Source: Dasypus novemcinctus (Eukaryota > Chordata > Mammalia > Cingulata > Dasypodidae). From it: a stretch of DNA of 64,000 nt. Below the pieces are notes generated by a model, which saw only the letters and a list, made by a program, of their open reading frames with translations, made no database searches and had not been told where the DNA came from. The stretch's first letter is position 1, and each line of letters starts with the position of its first letter. Below, one piece after another: positions 35,480 through 47,795 of the stretch. The stretch lies in assembly GCF_030445035.2 (NCBI RefSeq), contig NC_080682.1, positions 33,896,770 to 33,960,769 of the forward strand, in the 5' to 3' direction. The position numbers and the translations under genes are program-made.

Positions 35480-35890
35480 GTTCATGGGAAAGATTGGGGC
35501 CAGGCTGGGAGATCTCCTGACAAGGTCACCAAGTAACCCACAAAATAACAAACATCTTCCTCTGTTACCAGATGAGGGACTTCTATTACTTCTCCAACTA
35601 CAGCTTTAATCTTAATTTAGATAGCTATAATGATAGATTAGATTAAAATAACTACTCATAGAATTGCCCCTAATTTCTGCCTGAATCCAATCCATGGCGG
35701 ATCTCTGCTTTCTTATTTCTTCCCCCTAAGTTTCTAGCAGAAGCATAAATCCTATCATAGGTTCTTTCTCATAACCTCTTATTTGAAAATTGCACACTTC
35801 CCTGTGGCTGGTGTTCTTCTTCACCATGTTGAGAAATAAAGCCAAGTTTTTGAACTACACATGTTGGTGGTGGTCTTTGGCTAAAGGACA
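35480..35890 (+). mobile_element. Possible old LTR
   Basis: Moderate-GC stretch with a poly-A signal (GAAATAAAGCC, about 35832) followed by 'tggtggtggtctttggctaa', the look of a class I LTR end. No second LTR and no target duplication seen. Confidence 0.3.
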
Positions 35891-36054
35891 GTGACAATTA
35901 CTACTTTAAAACATCTAGTGGAGAGGATAAACAAACATGTGTAAGTACATGATATATTTAATTAGAGGGACAGATACCAAAATAGTATCCAATGAAATGG
36001 TAGGAAGAAAATTTTAAAATGCACAAGCACAATATCAGAAACAAAGAATTCCTT

Positions 36055-36780
36055 CAACAGGGCCATCAGTAAGTGAGTACAGCTGAGAAAAGAATGAATG
36101 AAATGGAAGATAAGTCAATAGGAATTAACCAATAAGAAAGTTAAAGAAAAAACAAAAGTGGGAAAAAAATTATCCAAGAGCCGTGGGACAATATCAAACA
36201 TTTTAACATACAAGTAGCTAGAGTTCAACAACAAGATTAGAGAGGGAATGGAGCAGAAGAAATATTTGAAGAGATAATGACCTAGTCTTTTCCAAAATAA
36301 GGAAAGACATCAAATAATATGGCCACAAATGTCAGCAATCCCAGTATGGATAAATAAAAAAGAAAATCAACCAAGCATAAAACACATCTAGATTCATCAG
36401 CACATGGCTGAAAAACAAAGGTAAGTATACAATTATGAAGATAGTTAGGGGAAAATATATTTCACATACAGAAGAAAAAAAACCTTAATTATGATAAGAA
36501 ATTTGCTGTCTAAATGACAAATGCCTGAAGAAATGGAAAAGCATATTTAAAGCACTGAAAGATAAAAACTCATTCCAGAATTTGATGCTCATTGAAAATA
36601 ATTTTTGAATATAAACACAAAATACAGAATTTTAAGGAAAATTAGCAAACACATACATACATATACAAACAAAGAAGCAATTTTTTGCCAGCAGACTTGT
36701 CCTTTAAATATTATTTAGGTAGATATATGATAACAAAAGGACACTTGGGCTTAAATATAGACATAAATGACACTGAAAAT
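36055..36780 (+). mobile_element. LINE-1 ORF1 remnant, highly diverged
   Basis: Contains degenerate L1 ORF1 order: 'gggacaatatcaaacatttt', 'agaaatatttgaagagataa', 'atttaaagcactgaaagata' and 'ccagaatttgatgctcattg'. No open frame. Confidence 0.6.
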
Positions 36781-37829
36781 GTAAAAATGAAAAGCAAATA
36801 TGTCAAACACCTGTTTTTTAATTTTTAAATTCTTTAAAAATAATTGTCTAAAGCAAAACTAGGTTGAGGAATTAGTGGGAATAAACCATTTAGAAAAGTG
36901 AAATTTATGACAAAAATAGCAAATTGGGGAAGTAGAATTGAATCTCTACTATTTTATGCTTCTCATGTTATAAATTATTTTGGATATTACATTACGTAGA
37001 CTATGGTAAATTAAAGAGAAAAAATACAAACATAAGAAAATCACCTATAGTCACAAATATATTTATAGGACAATAAGAAAATGTTAACAACTTTTACTTG
37101 CCAACTTCTATAATTTAGAGGAAATGAACATTCCTTAAAATGTTCACTTCAGACTAAATGGGTAACTTGAATAATCCAATTAACTCTTAGAGAAATTGAA
37201 TTTTTCCTTAAAAACTTCCTGAATGAAAAAATTCGGAAATTATTTTTCAAATGTAAAAATCTCAATTTTCCTCAAACTGCAATGTCAACAGAGTGCTATG
37301 TGAAACTTCTTCAACCATGTAGTAGAGGACTTCGATGGAGGTAGCAGAGGAATAACACAGAAGAAACATGGGACCCAGGATTTCCTCATGGAAAAGAGAA
37401 AAGAGCCACCCACAAACCTTAGTCAATGGAAGTCTGCACTGTTACATTCAAGGATGATACTTTTTGAGCAACCATGTTTCTGAAGTCCTTTCCTATACCA
37501 GGCAGACTTATCTAACTAATATAGGTTCTCTGGTTCTCTACAGCATCATAATACTATCTGATAAATTGTTCTTCCCTTTACAGATTTCTTTCTTCCTGTA
37601 AAAAAGACAATGATTAAGGCATGTTTGAGAAGATATAGCAGCTATCTTCAAAATTACACTGTCTTCTATTAGCAACTCTAGAGAAATCTACCAGCTACAT
37701 ACCCAAATCAAAAATTCCTATTCTTGTTAATGCTTTTTTTAATATAATAAAGTAATGCATTGGGTTGTATTTTTCAATTCTGATAAAAGTAGTATGATTT
37801 TGTGGGAAAACAGTCACGTCATAGAGAAG

Positions 37830-38310
37830 TGATTAAGGATGTGAGAAGTCATGGTCTCTGGGTTCTAATGGAAGCTGTCCTTTAACATGTTGACTGACCT
37901 TAAACAAGCTGTATAATCTCCTTGCCCCATCTGCAAAATTCAGTCATTCAAATATATTTATTGAGCTACTATTCTGTGTACTGGGGATTCAGCCTTGAAC
38001 ATAACTGGCAAAATTCCTGTACTCAAAGGCATTAGCAAAATGTACAGAATGTTAGATGAGGTAATTGCCATGAAAAACCAATGAAACAATAACAATGGAT
38101 GGGGCAGGTGCAATTTTACATAGGGTGATAAGCAATGGTCTTATGAGGAAGAGAATGAGAAAAGATCCATGCAGTTAACAGGGGAAGAGAATTTCACGAG
38201 GAAGAGAAAATGGAAAAATTCCAGGCAACATCAGAACTTATCTGTAGAGTAAAGTGTGAAGAGATCAGTGTGACCACACTGAAGAGATCATGACAGACAC
38301 AATCATAAAG
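37830..38310 (+). repeat. MIR and L2-like remnants shared with copy A
   Basis: 37830-37930 corresponds to the MIR piece at 5940-6060; 37945-38310 corresponds to the L2-like piece at 6065-6480 ('attcagccttgaacataact', 'aaaattcctgtactcaaagg', 'ttagatgaggtaattgccat'). Confidence 0.5.
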
Positions 38311-40324
38311 AATGAGTTCATAAAAGTAAGGTTTGGGACATGATAATACTGAATCTGAAGGCTTTTGCAAAATTCTGATTTTTACTCCTCATGTGATCAC
38401 CGATGATTTATAAAGACTGAGATGAAAGTTTTGGAAAAATGTAGTAGCGGAGGATGTGTTGAGAAATAGGCACATGTCAAATACATTCTAAACAAAGAAT
38501 CAATATGATATGCTCATGGATTCAATATGAGGTTTGTGACACAGAAAAAATGTCAGGATAAGGTTTAAATCTTTGATTGAACAAGTAGCAGAATACATTT
38601 TCATTACCCGAGATTAAATTTCAGATAATGTAAGCAGCTTTCTGAGAGTTATCTTGTGAAGATAAACTATATTGATTATATACCTAAAGACCTTTGAATA
38701 TTGTCTGGCATTCAGGAGGGGCTGAAGAAAAATAGTCTATTTTATACCAATATTATTATAGCATTGATTATTTGCAAACAAAAACTATTGTTTATATTTT
38801 GTCATGCTCTATCACAGTCTTATTTTCTGTATCATTATTTAAGTAGTTCAAATTTTACAATACACAGAATTTTACCAAATCACCATGAACAAAAGCATTT
38901 TGTCTTAAAAATACTTCAGACCATATCTTACATAAAACATGATAGACAGTGATATAAAGAAGGAAATTTAAGAGACAATGCAAGTTGTGTTTTTCACATG
39001 GCCCAAAGTTTACATTACATTTATTTAATGACATCATAAATGCTTTGCAGAATATAAGAGGATAGCATACTCTGACTTTAATTAAAACATAGCATTTCCT
39101 GAACTTCCTGAACTTATTATTGTCTGAAAAATTAGAGAATCTGTTGGCCATCATTGCCAACAAAATCCAAGAGCATCCTGCTTATAAATTATAGTAATGA
39201 ACATTAATGAAAGCATTGCAAGCACAGTTCATAAAAAAGACCAGAATATGTATACAACTTATAATCATAAGAAAGGACACAATGAATGTACAAGATGAGA
39301 GATTAGTTTATAAAGTACATTATTAAAAAATAAATGCTTATCAAAGATAGCTCTAATTATATTCAAAAGGGGAATTGCAATAAATATAGATTATGTACAA
39401 AAAAGAAATGAGAGGAAAAATAAGGATAATACAATATTTTAAACGGATATTACATATGGTAAGTTAAAATATTCATATAAATGCAGAATGTGGAGGGAAA
39501 TAATACATATATCAATTATTTGAATAAATTAATTAATGGTGATGAAATAATAAAAAGTCATTAACAGTTTTCTCCTGAAACAGAGGTTTAAATTTATTTT
39601 ACTCCTTCAAAATCATTTAAGAAAATGAACAAATATAATTCTACAAAGCATGTCTTAGTATAAGTTAATGGAAAAAAATCACTTGAATGCAGAAAATATA
39701 TCTAATAACCATTACTTAAGCTTGAATGAAAATAATCAAATGCAGGACAATGAAGAAAACATATTTTCTTAAATATACATTAAATAGTAGAAAATATTAA
39801 AACTGCTATTCTAGTTTATGTAGAGGATTTTTAAAAGGAAATGTTAGCAACCTAATTTATTAAAATTTATGGGATATCAACAAATTGGGGTTTATTTTCA
39901 ATTCTTAGCTTTACAAATTTTCTCTATTAAAATTTTCAAAACGAATAAGCCAGGAATTTAACTCAATAGTTTTTTTTTAAAGAACATAAACCCGTGGAAA
40001 TCAGGAAAAAGGAAATGATCGTTTTAATCATACCAAAATTAAACAAAGAAATAGTATGTATGGAAGCTTGTTGACACATCTCAAAATAGTAGGGTTTTCA
40101 CATGGTTAGCAGCTACACACAAAAGACATACTACTGCAAAAAAAATTTAATATCATGAATTACAAAACTTGAGGAATTAAAGCATTAGAAGATGAGATTC
40201 TTAATTTAAAACATTTAGCAAGAAAACATCCATTTCCCAAGTTTAAAAGACAACGGGATTACAAAAGTTATAATGAGTAGAAACTGAAAGCTGTAAAAAT
40301 AGAAATAGAAAATGACAAAAGCTT

Positions 40325-40400
40325 TCTCTCTACATATATATATATAATATACTGTAATATATACATCCATATATATAAGATTAGTCTAGAAGACCTTGAA
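40325..40400. repeat. (TA)n-rich simple repeat
   Basis: TATATATATATAATATACTG-type sequence. It lies downstream of the OR8H-like stop codon. Confidence 0.7.
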
Positions 40401-40747
40401 CAAAACTACTAAGAATGGAACATCTATTAGGGATTTCTGTGATACAATCGAAAATATAACATCAAATATATATGTATGCATACACATATATTTTACATAA
40501 TATTTGCTCTAAAAAGCACATGTGTTTAAACGACAGGTTTACCACATATTTAATGGATTCTACTTAAAACTTAAAGTATGAAAACATATCCTTTAAAATG
40601 TTCCAGATCATAGGTGGTCTACTATGGGATGGCTCAACAGGAATGCCAACTTTTTCGAAAGATGATACCGTATTTAGAGAGAGACCAAGTAAACACCTAA
40701 ATAGAAAATAAATGAAAGATAAGCTTAAATGTTCAGCATCCATGTCA

Positions 40748-41692
40748 TTAAAATTGCCTGGAGCCCTCTCTCTTGTGCATGACTCTAATGAGAGCATTTT
40801 TCACTTCTTTGTTCCTAAGACTATAAATGAGTGGATTCAGCATGGGGATCACCATAGTATAAAACACAGAGGCCACTTGATCCTTTCCCATGACATAGGA
40901 ATTTTTTGGTTTTAAATAAGTAAAAATTGTAGTGGCATAAAATATAGTGACTCCCAGGAGGTGGGAGGCACAAGTAGAGAAGGCTTTGCGCTTTCCTGAA
41001 GTGGAATTAATTTTCAGGATGGTAGACAGAATGGAGCCATAAGACACAGAGATTGTGATAAGAGACACCATTACATTTAAACTAGAGAGAATGAATATCA
41101 TTATTTCAGTGTCATGAGTGTCAGTGCAGGACAGGGCTAAAATTGGGAATATGTCACAGAAAAAGTGATAGATTATATTGGATTTGCAGAAATGCAAAGT
41201 ACTCATGAAAATTATGTTGATTAATGATTCAGTAAAACCAATCACATAGGACCCAGTAATGAGGGCTCGGCAGACTTTCATGGACATAACAAGTGGGTAG
41301 TTGAGCGGATTGCAGATAGCTACATAGCGGTCATACGCCATTGAAGAGAGAAAAAAAAATTCAGTGGCAGCCAAGAAGAAGAAAAAAGACAACTGGGTGA
41401 AGCAGCCCATGAATGAAATATATTTGTTGGAAGTCAGTAAATTCTCTAAGGTTTTAGGAGTGATGACTGTTGAGTAACTGAGGTCAAGAAATGACAGATG
41501 ACTGAGGAAAAAATACATGGGGGTGTGAAGATGGAGATCCAGATGAATTATCAGTATCATCCCTGCATTCCCGAACACGGTAATCAGATATATCAGGAGA
41601 AATAACATAAAGAGGACCCACCGGATCTCCTCAGAGTCTGTCAATCCCATAAGGATGAAGTCAGGCACATTTGTGTTGTTCCTACTTCCCAT
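40748..41692 (-). CDS. OR8H: OR8H-like olfactory receptor, apparently intact
   Basis: A class II, seven-transmembrane, G-protein-coupled odorant receptor, expected in the ciliary membrane of olfactory neurons signalling through G-olf. The chosen start (ATG at 41690-41692) gives 314 residues beginning [12 protein letters not shown], as in OR8H receptors; an in-frame ATG at 41720-41722 would add ten residues. Visible features: N-glycosylation site N5-N-T, first helix with GNAGMI, second helix [19 protein letters not shown], Cys near residue 97 and the extracellular-loop cysteines, [13 protein letters not shown] after the third helix, [10 protein letters not shown] ending the fifth, [13 protein letters not shown] entering the sixth, and [15 protein letters not shown] in the seventh. 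All hallmark residues are kept and no frameshift or stop interrupts them. The coding exon is intronless, as usual. A second copy at 9.3-10.6 kb is dead. Confidence 0.95.
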   Translation of the reverse strand: MGSRNNTNVPDFILMGLTDSEEIRWVLFMLFLLIYLITVFGNAGMILIIHLDLHLHTPMYFFLSHLSFLDLSYSTVITPKTLENLLTSNKYISFMGCFTQLSFFFFLAATEFFFLSSMAYDRYVAICNPLNYPLVMSMKVCRALITGSYVIGFTESLINIIFMSTLHFCKSNIIYHFFCDIFPILALSCTDTHDTEIMIFILSSLNVMVSLITISVSYGSILSTILKINSTSGKRKAFSTCASHLLGVTIFYATTIFTYLKPKNSYVMGKDQVASVFYTMVIPMLNPLIYSLRNKEVKNALIRVMHKREGSRQF

Positions 41693-42514
41693 GATGGCAT
41701 TCAAATGTTGTAATGTCTTCATAAATCAAATGTGATATTTCACATGAAGGACTTCAAAACAGTTTTTGTTTATAAGAATGATCTATATTTGCTAGAAAAA
41801 TAAATTTTGATACTAGAAATTTACAATAAATGATAGTGTGCAAAGTGTGACTAAAATATATGTTTCCCTGCCAAATATAAATTAGGTAGAAATCATCGAT
41901 TTTATATGATATAATAAAGATTCATATATATTATATAATTGAATGAATTTGACATTTTATTAAAACATTTATCCAAATGAAAATATAATACTCTAAGTAC
42001 TAATTTTGTACTCATTCTTTAATGAGAAAAATGGCATAGATAATAACTTATCCAGAATCACAACCATTAAGTTTTGTTGGCTCTGTGATTCTGCCAAGAT
42101 TATTTAGTCCAAGGATCAGTGTCATGACAATATATTACTACTTAAAATTAATTTCAGAGAAATAGATAAAAGTACTAGATAAATAGCAAACAATCAAAGA
42201 GAGATTCACTCATCATTTCCTGTTCTTTTGCACCCAGTATTATTAAATACAAATTAAAGATCAAAAATTAAAACCTTAGGCTACTTTACTTGGGTATATT
42301 AATTTTATAGATGGCTTATCACAAATAACTTTCAAAATATGTTAACGTTACTTAATCAAATATCCTTCAAAAATATATTTTCAATATATATACATTCATT
42401 GAATACTCAGAGTCCATCAGTTTTAGGTTTCCATTTCTAAAAATCCTGGCATTACTTACTTAGGTAAGGCCTGTATGATATTTATATGTATATACATATT
42501 CTCCTAATAATATA

Positions 42515-42530
42515 CCCCCCCCCCCCGCTT
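42515..42530. repeat. Poly-C run
   Basis: A run of about 14 C. A slippage-prone site, possibly of unreliable length. Confidence 0.8.
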
Positions 42531-43895
42531 TTTGAGATAAACTAAAACACTCTAATTTTGAGTTTAATACTTACCATGAGCAAAAGCTGGTGAAAAACTT
42601 CCTACAGCATTATCTGTTTAGAAATTTGTCAATCTCAAGTTTGTCTAACAAAATATTTAAACTCATTTAAGGAAACTGAAATTTCCATGATATAATATTT
42701 GCTTCCATTGAGATAACTTCTGCTTAATTTTCTAGGCATGTATTTTTGGTTTGCTTTAAAAAAAATAATAAAGCAACCAAAAATTTTTGCTCAATTTCTG
42801 GTTAAAAAATAGCAAGTTCACCTGGAAATTATGTCTCGTGAGTATGCCAGGGAGCTACTGTGACCACAGGCAGAGGAGGGTATCCTTTATCTTTCACCCT
42901 GATAATGCCATGGCATGTCTTATTTTGAGGATTACTGATAATGCAACATTTGGTCATCTCAGGGACCAATTTCCAAGGAAGAATGCTTGGCATTATTCCA
43001 AGGATAAAAGTTTGAGGACTAATGCAGCTGGGGTAGGTTTGTTACAGAGAGTTGACTTCCTCTTAGTAGCCAAGTAATGTTGAGAAGCATATTTTGGTAT
43101 TCCTTTGTGATGCTCTAATTTATTACTAGGTTAAAGGAAGTTATTTCTAGAAAAATAATTAATATGTGTCTGAAAGTCCAGATCGTTAGTCACTAGAGTT
43201 GGAATAGACCATTTTTTAAATTAAAACTTTTTATGTTTAAATGTGTGCATTATAACGAGTAAACATTGTTCATGATGCAAAAATTAAAGTGCAAAAAATT
43301 AAGAGAAGAAAACAAAATTGTTCATAAATGTTCAACTTTAGATTTATTTTCTTCTAATTACTTTCCTCTGTACATATAAAGCTAAAATAGGTATCCTTAT
43401 GTGTTCTGTTCACATATCTTTTACACACTGTATTTTCAGTAATATCCTTATTTACTATTAAATATTTATAATACACCTTAAACTATACTATCTTAAACTT
43501 TTATAAAACCCACAATTTCACATATTTTTCATTAGTTGGTACACCACAAATAACTTCTTTCTAGCAGATGACTATTGCATAATATTGCACAGATTAATTG
43601 AAACTTTTCAGGCATCACAAGGAAAACATGGTAGAGTTCCTCTATTAGGTTTGTCTGGATCACCTAATTCATCTACACACCAGATGCATTGCTGTATTAA
43701 GTCACAACAATGTTTGTGTAATTTGTTTATTATTTTAGTGTAATGACTTTTATTATATTAAAAGAAACATGAGAAAATAAAGTAAAAATCTGTGCTAAGA
43801 GAGTAAATATTTTATAATTAATTAACCAAAACCTCACTTCTTCTATATATAACCAGGTAAAATGCATTCTTGTCAATCTTTCATTAATTAAGGAT

Positions 43896-44745
43896 CAGGA
43901 AACCAATTTTCCTGTAGTTTTACAAATAACCCATTCCAGAAAAACTTACACTGCAAAATTTAAGGAGAGAATTTGATGGTATGGAAAAGGATTTTTAAAA
44001 TATTATATATTTGATGAAATTTTGGATGCACAATTCTCTTCATGAAAATTCAATAATACTGAAAAAAGCTTATTTAGAAATTAAAAGGCTATGTCAATTT
44101 ATTCCTAACTTGTGACCTTTAGTGTAAGCTAAATAAGACACTTATGAAGAATTTTCTAGGTCGATGTCACTTCAATACGGTTTGCTTCCTACTTGCAAAA
44201 TCAACATGAAGAAGTTTTTCTTATTGGGATTGAAATAAATTTTTTTAGTCATTAAATGTATTTTAAAATAATATAAGTTGAAGAAAGAATAATTAACAAT
44301 ACTAATTTTATGACTAATATTTTTTGCTTAATCATTATTGGTGGCATTCCAAGATACCATCTCTAACAGTAAAATAATTTTGTTGCTAGATTAAAAGTAG
44401 GGAACAAAAGAAAGATGGTTTGTCTTACATTTCAACAAAAGTTGAACTTTATCCTTGACAACTATTCAATGTCATATTCTTTAAAAAAATTCTATTCCTC
44501 CTTTTAATTCTTCCAATTTATTTTGTTTTGAAGCTCTTTTAAGTATTTTATAATTTCCTGAGAAGTTTGCCCTATTTTAAATATACTGTCCTTTATATCT
44601 CTGGAATAACAGAGGTCTACTTCTTCTATTATGACTTTGCACAGTAGTATTTAAATGCTTGTATTTAGAAATTTATGTTTTTACTCACTTATTTCTTATA
44701 GCCATCACATAGGTGGGTCCTAATTTTAGTACAGTTAATTACTAT
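43896..44745. other. AT-rich intergenic stretch, nothing recognised
   Basis: No open frame of note and no clear repeat signature. Confidence 0.4.
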
Positions 44746-44754
44746 GCCTTTTTA

Positions 44755-44815
44755 TTGTTGTCGGCAGTAGGGATTACACCCAGAACATTGTACATGGGAA
44801 GATGTAACTAGAAAA
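44755..44815 (-). mobile_element. Possible tRNA-derived SINE fragment
   Basis: 'cagtagggattacacccaga' followed by 'cattgtacatgggaag' is the antisense of a diverged DAS-like SINE head (compare 8445-8525). Confidence 0.4.
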
Positions 44816-44879
44816 AACTGGTAGAGTCATCTTCCTCAAAACTCCAGAAACCCATTAAAGGATTGCAGTAGCTATGTGA

Positions 44880-45580
44880 TTACTGATTCAAGAAAATTAA
44901 TCTTAAAGCTGGTAGCACAAACTGGTCTCTTCCCCAACTCCTTCTCTGTGCTTTCATCGAAGATTCTTGACTCTGTTTTGGAAGGAGCATAGAAACCCTT
45001 ATAAGCAAATTGGTGTACAAGTATGTCAGTACCAATCTATCCTGTGGCAGTCTTAAATCATGACCCAAGACCATCATCTCAGTCTCACTGTCCTAGAACT
45101 TACCCTGCTAGACAAAACAGTTTATTAAACAGTGTAGGAAATAGATCATTCAATTTGGCCTGGGGCAGAGGATTTCTGACTTTAAAACTTACAATAGAAC
45201 ACTTAGAAAGGGGGAAGTCTGTTTCATTTGGATAGAGGAAGCATTCCAGTTCCAGTAAACAGGGAAATTTCTAAAACTAGGACATAGTCCCGGAAACACA
45301 AGCTGAGAAAGGAAAGAGAAAAACTCACACTTTAGCCTCAGGCTGATCTTGATAAGAGAGTTAAACTCAGAAGGATAACACCAGCTAATACAGAGTCACC
45401 TTTTTAAATTGAGGGAAAGGGTTTTTTTTGGTTTATTTGTTTGTTTTGTTTTTGGTTTGTTTCCTTAGCACTGATACTCAAGATTATTAAACTTGACGGA
45501 CACAAATTTGAAAATCAAACAGCTCAGACATTAAATCCCTAGGTTCAAACATTAAAATAGTAAAATATATAGTGTGCAAC
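44880..45580 (+). mobile_element. Probable LINE-1 5' UTR / ORF1 upstream region
   Basis: Sits immediately before LINE-1 ORF1 sequence in the same orientation, with moderate GC and no recognisable gene. A T/G-rich run (about 45421-45465) interrupts it. Assignment is by position. Confidence 0.4.
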
Positions 45581-46290
45581 AAAGGTTTACAAGGCAAAGA
45601 TACAATAAATTATGACCCATCCAACAGAACAAGATAAAACATCAAATCGTCAAAGAAAAAGACTAGATGTTGGATATACATAAGAAAGAATCAGTCAATC
45701 TGAAGACAAGACAATTGAAATGATCCAGGCTGAAGAACAGAAAAGATTTAAAAGAGAGAGAAGAGAGCCTAAGAGACAGGGGAGCCCCTTCACAATAGGA
45801 ATCTCAGAACAAGAAAGAGAGAAAGGGGTAGGCAGTTTATTCAAATAGAGGCAGAAAACTTATCAAGTTTAACAGAAGACAATCAAACATCTTCACAAAG
45901 CCCAGTGAACACCAAACAGGATAAATTTGAAAAGAAGTATGCTCACACTTAATGTAGTCAAACTGGAGAATGCAAGGACAAGTTATGAAAGCTACAAGGG
46001 AAAAACGTAACATGTTATGTAAAAACCAGTCAATGGTGAGAAAAGTGCCAATTTCTAATCAGAAACCATAAGGTAAGAATGAAGTAGGGTGGAATATATA
46101 AGTACTGAAAAAAAACAACTTCGACCAAGAATTTTATTTCTAGTAAGATGTTTGAAATATGAGGGAGAATTTAAGACATTCCATATAAAGGAAAGCTAAG
46201 GTAGATTGTCAGTCTAGACCTCCTCTACAAGCAATGCTACAGAGAGCTCTATGAAAGGAGTGAACACTGGTGAGGCAGGCTAGTTTAGGA
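45581..46290 (+). pseudogene. LINE-1 ORF1 fragment, first copy
   Basis: ORF1p-like order: 'gaatcagtcaatctgaagac', 'aggaatctcagaacaagaaa', 'aacagaagacaatcaaacat', 'accaagaattttatttctag', then 'ctacaagcaatgctacagag'. Many stops. A second, partly overlapping copy of the same protein region begins at about 46665. Confidence 0.7.
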
Positions 46291-46660
46291 AATGGGAAGA
46301 TGAATTGAAAACCTGGCAGAAAAACATGGCTATGAAGCACATGGCCATGGAAAATCATCTGGAAACTCCCTGAGGGAAAGACCCCATCAGAAGTTTACTG
46401 GAAGAACCCCACAAAAACTCCCCATTTGGAACAAGATTTTCTCTAGGATCAAGGAAAAACCCTGGATATTCTCAAGGGGTTTTATGATTGTCCCCTGGGG
46501 GAATGACAGGTGGGGGTAATCAATCAAAACAACAAACAGCAGTGACCCCTCCCCTCAAAATTAGCAAGGGGAGGAATAATTAATGGTTTAAAAAGCAACC
46601 TCACAATCTAAATCTTCCTCTCTGCCCTCAGGTACACATGGGGACTTGTAATCTGGATCT
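46291..46660. other. Unclassified insertion between two ORF1 fragments
   Basis: A 370-base block of higher GC with no L1 resemblance. It has TTTAAAAAG (about 46585), which might be a TATA-like element, and lies where the L1 ORF1 coordinates jump backward. Origin unknown. Confidence 0.35.
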
Positions 46661-47425
46661 GGCAGAAGAAAGAATCAGTTAACTAAAAGACAAGACAATC
46701 GAAATGATCAGACTGAGGAAAAGAAAGAAAAATAAATATTAAAATTGAAAATAGCCTAAGACAGCTATGGGATATCATCAACTGTAACAATGTGCATATT
46801 ATGGTATTATGGGAGTCCCAGAAAGAAAAGAAATGGAGAAAGAGGCAGAAGGAATATTAAAAGAAATAAAGACAGAGAATTTCCCAAACTTAGCAAAAGA
46901 CATGAATATGCGTATCCAAGAAGCCAGAGAACACCAAGAAGATAAACATGAAGTAAAATATATCTCATCATATATTAATCACAATATTGAATGACAAGGA
47001 CAAGGAGAGAGTTCTTGAAAGCTGGAAATGTTACATATAAAGGAGTCCCAAGTAGACTTAGTGTCTATTTGTTATCAGAAACCATGTAGGTAAAAATTTG
47101 TAAAGTGCTGAAAGATAACAACTGCCAGTCAAGAATTTATATTCACAAACTTTTCAATCAAAAATTAAGGGGAAGATTAGGACCTTCTTGGATATACAAA
47201 AGCTTCATCATTACACTTGTCATACAAGAAATCTTACAGGAAGTTATTCAGACTGAAAGGGAAGGACAATAGACCATGGCCCAAAGTGGCATAAAGAAGT
47301 ATAACCTGCAGTGAATATAAATATTTGGGTAATTATAAATGTCAATATTACTGTACTGTATTGTTTGATATGTAGCTCCACTTCTTACTTCCTATAGGTA
47401 CTAAAATGCAAATTCATAAAAAAGT
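46661..47425 (+). pseudogene. LINE-1 ORF1 fragment, second copy, and inter-ORF region
   Basis: Begins again at 'gaatcagttaactaaaagac', continues through 'tatgggatatcatcaactgt', 'gggagtcccagaaagaaaag', 'gagaatttcccaaacttagc', 'acaactgccagtcaagaatt' and 'ggaagttattcagactgaaa', then the inter-ORF spacer. Interrupted by a SINE at about 47428. Confidence 0.75.
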
Positions 47426-47427
47426 GA

Positions 47428-47795
47428 TGATAGGGAAACAGATGTAGCTTAAATAATTGGGCACCTGCCTACCACATGGGGGATCCCAGGTTCAGTTCCT
47501 GGTGCCTCTAAAGAAAATGAGCAAGCCAGTGAGCTGACATGGCAGGCTGGTGTGGTGAGCTGATGCAATGAGATGATGCAATGAGGAGATACAACAGGGA
47601 AACACAAAGAGAGTCACAACAAGCAGAGAACAGAGGTCACTTAAGAGATTGTTGCCTCTCAACCATGCTGGAGTCCCTGGGATTGTTTCCCAGTGCCTCC
47701 TATAAAGAAGACAAGCACACAACAAACAGACAGAGCAGAGAGTGAACACAAACACCACCAAGGGAGAGGAGAAAAAAATAAGTCTAAAAAAAATT
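47428..47795 (+). mobile_element. tRNA-derived SINE (DAS-like), older type
   Basis: 'gggaaacagatgtagcttaa' then box-B-like 'ggttcagttcctggtgcctc'. It lies inside the LINE-1 inter-ORF spacer, splitting it. A second box-B-like segment ('gggattgtttcccagtgcct', about 47679) suggests an internal duplication or dimer. Confidence 0.75.

Larger units (their letters stand above)
36805..43895. repeat. Segmental duplication copy B (contains intact OR8H-like gene)
   Basis: Partner of 4920-13425 in the same orientation (block matches listed there). This copy lacks the LINE-1, SINE and solo-LTR insertions of copy A and so approximates the pre-insertion state. Confidence 0.85.
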
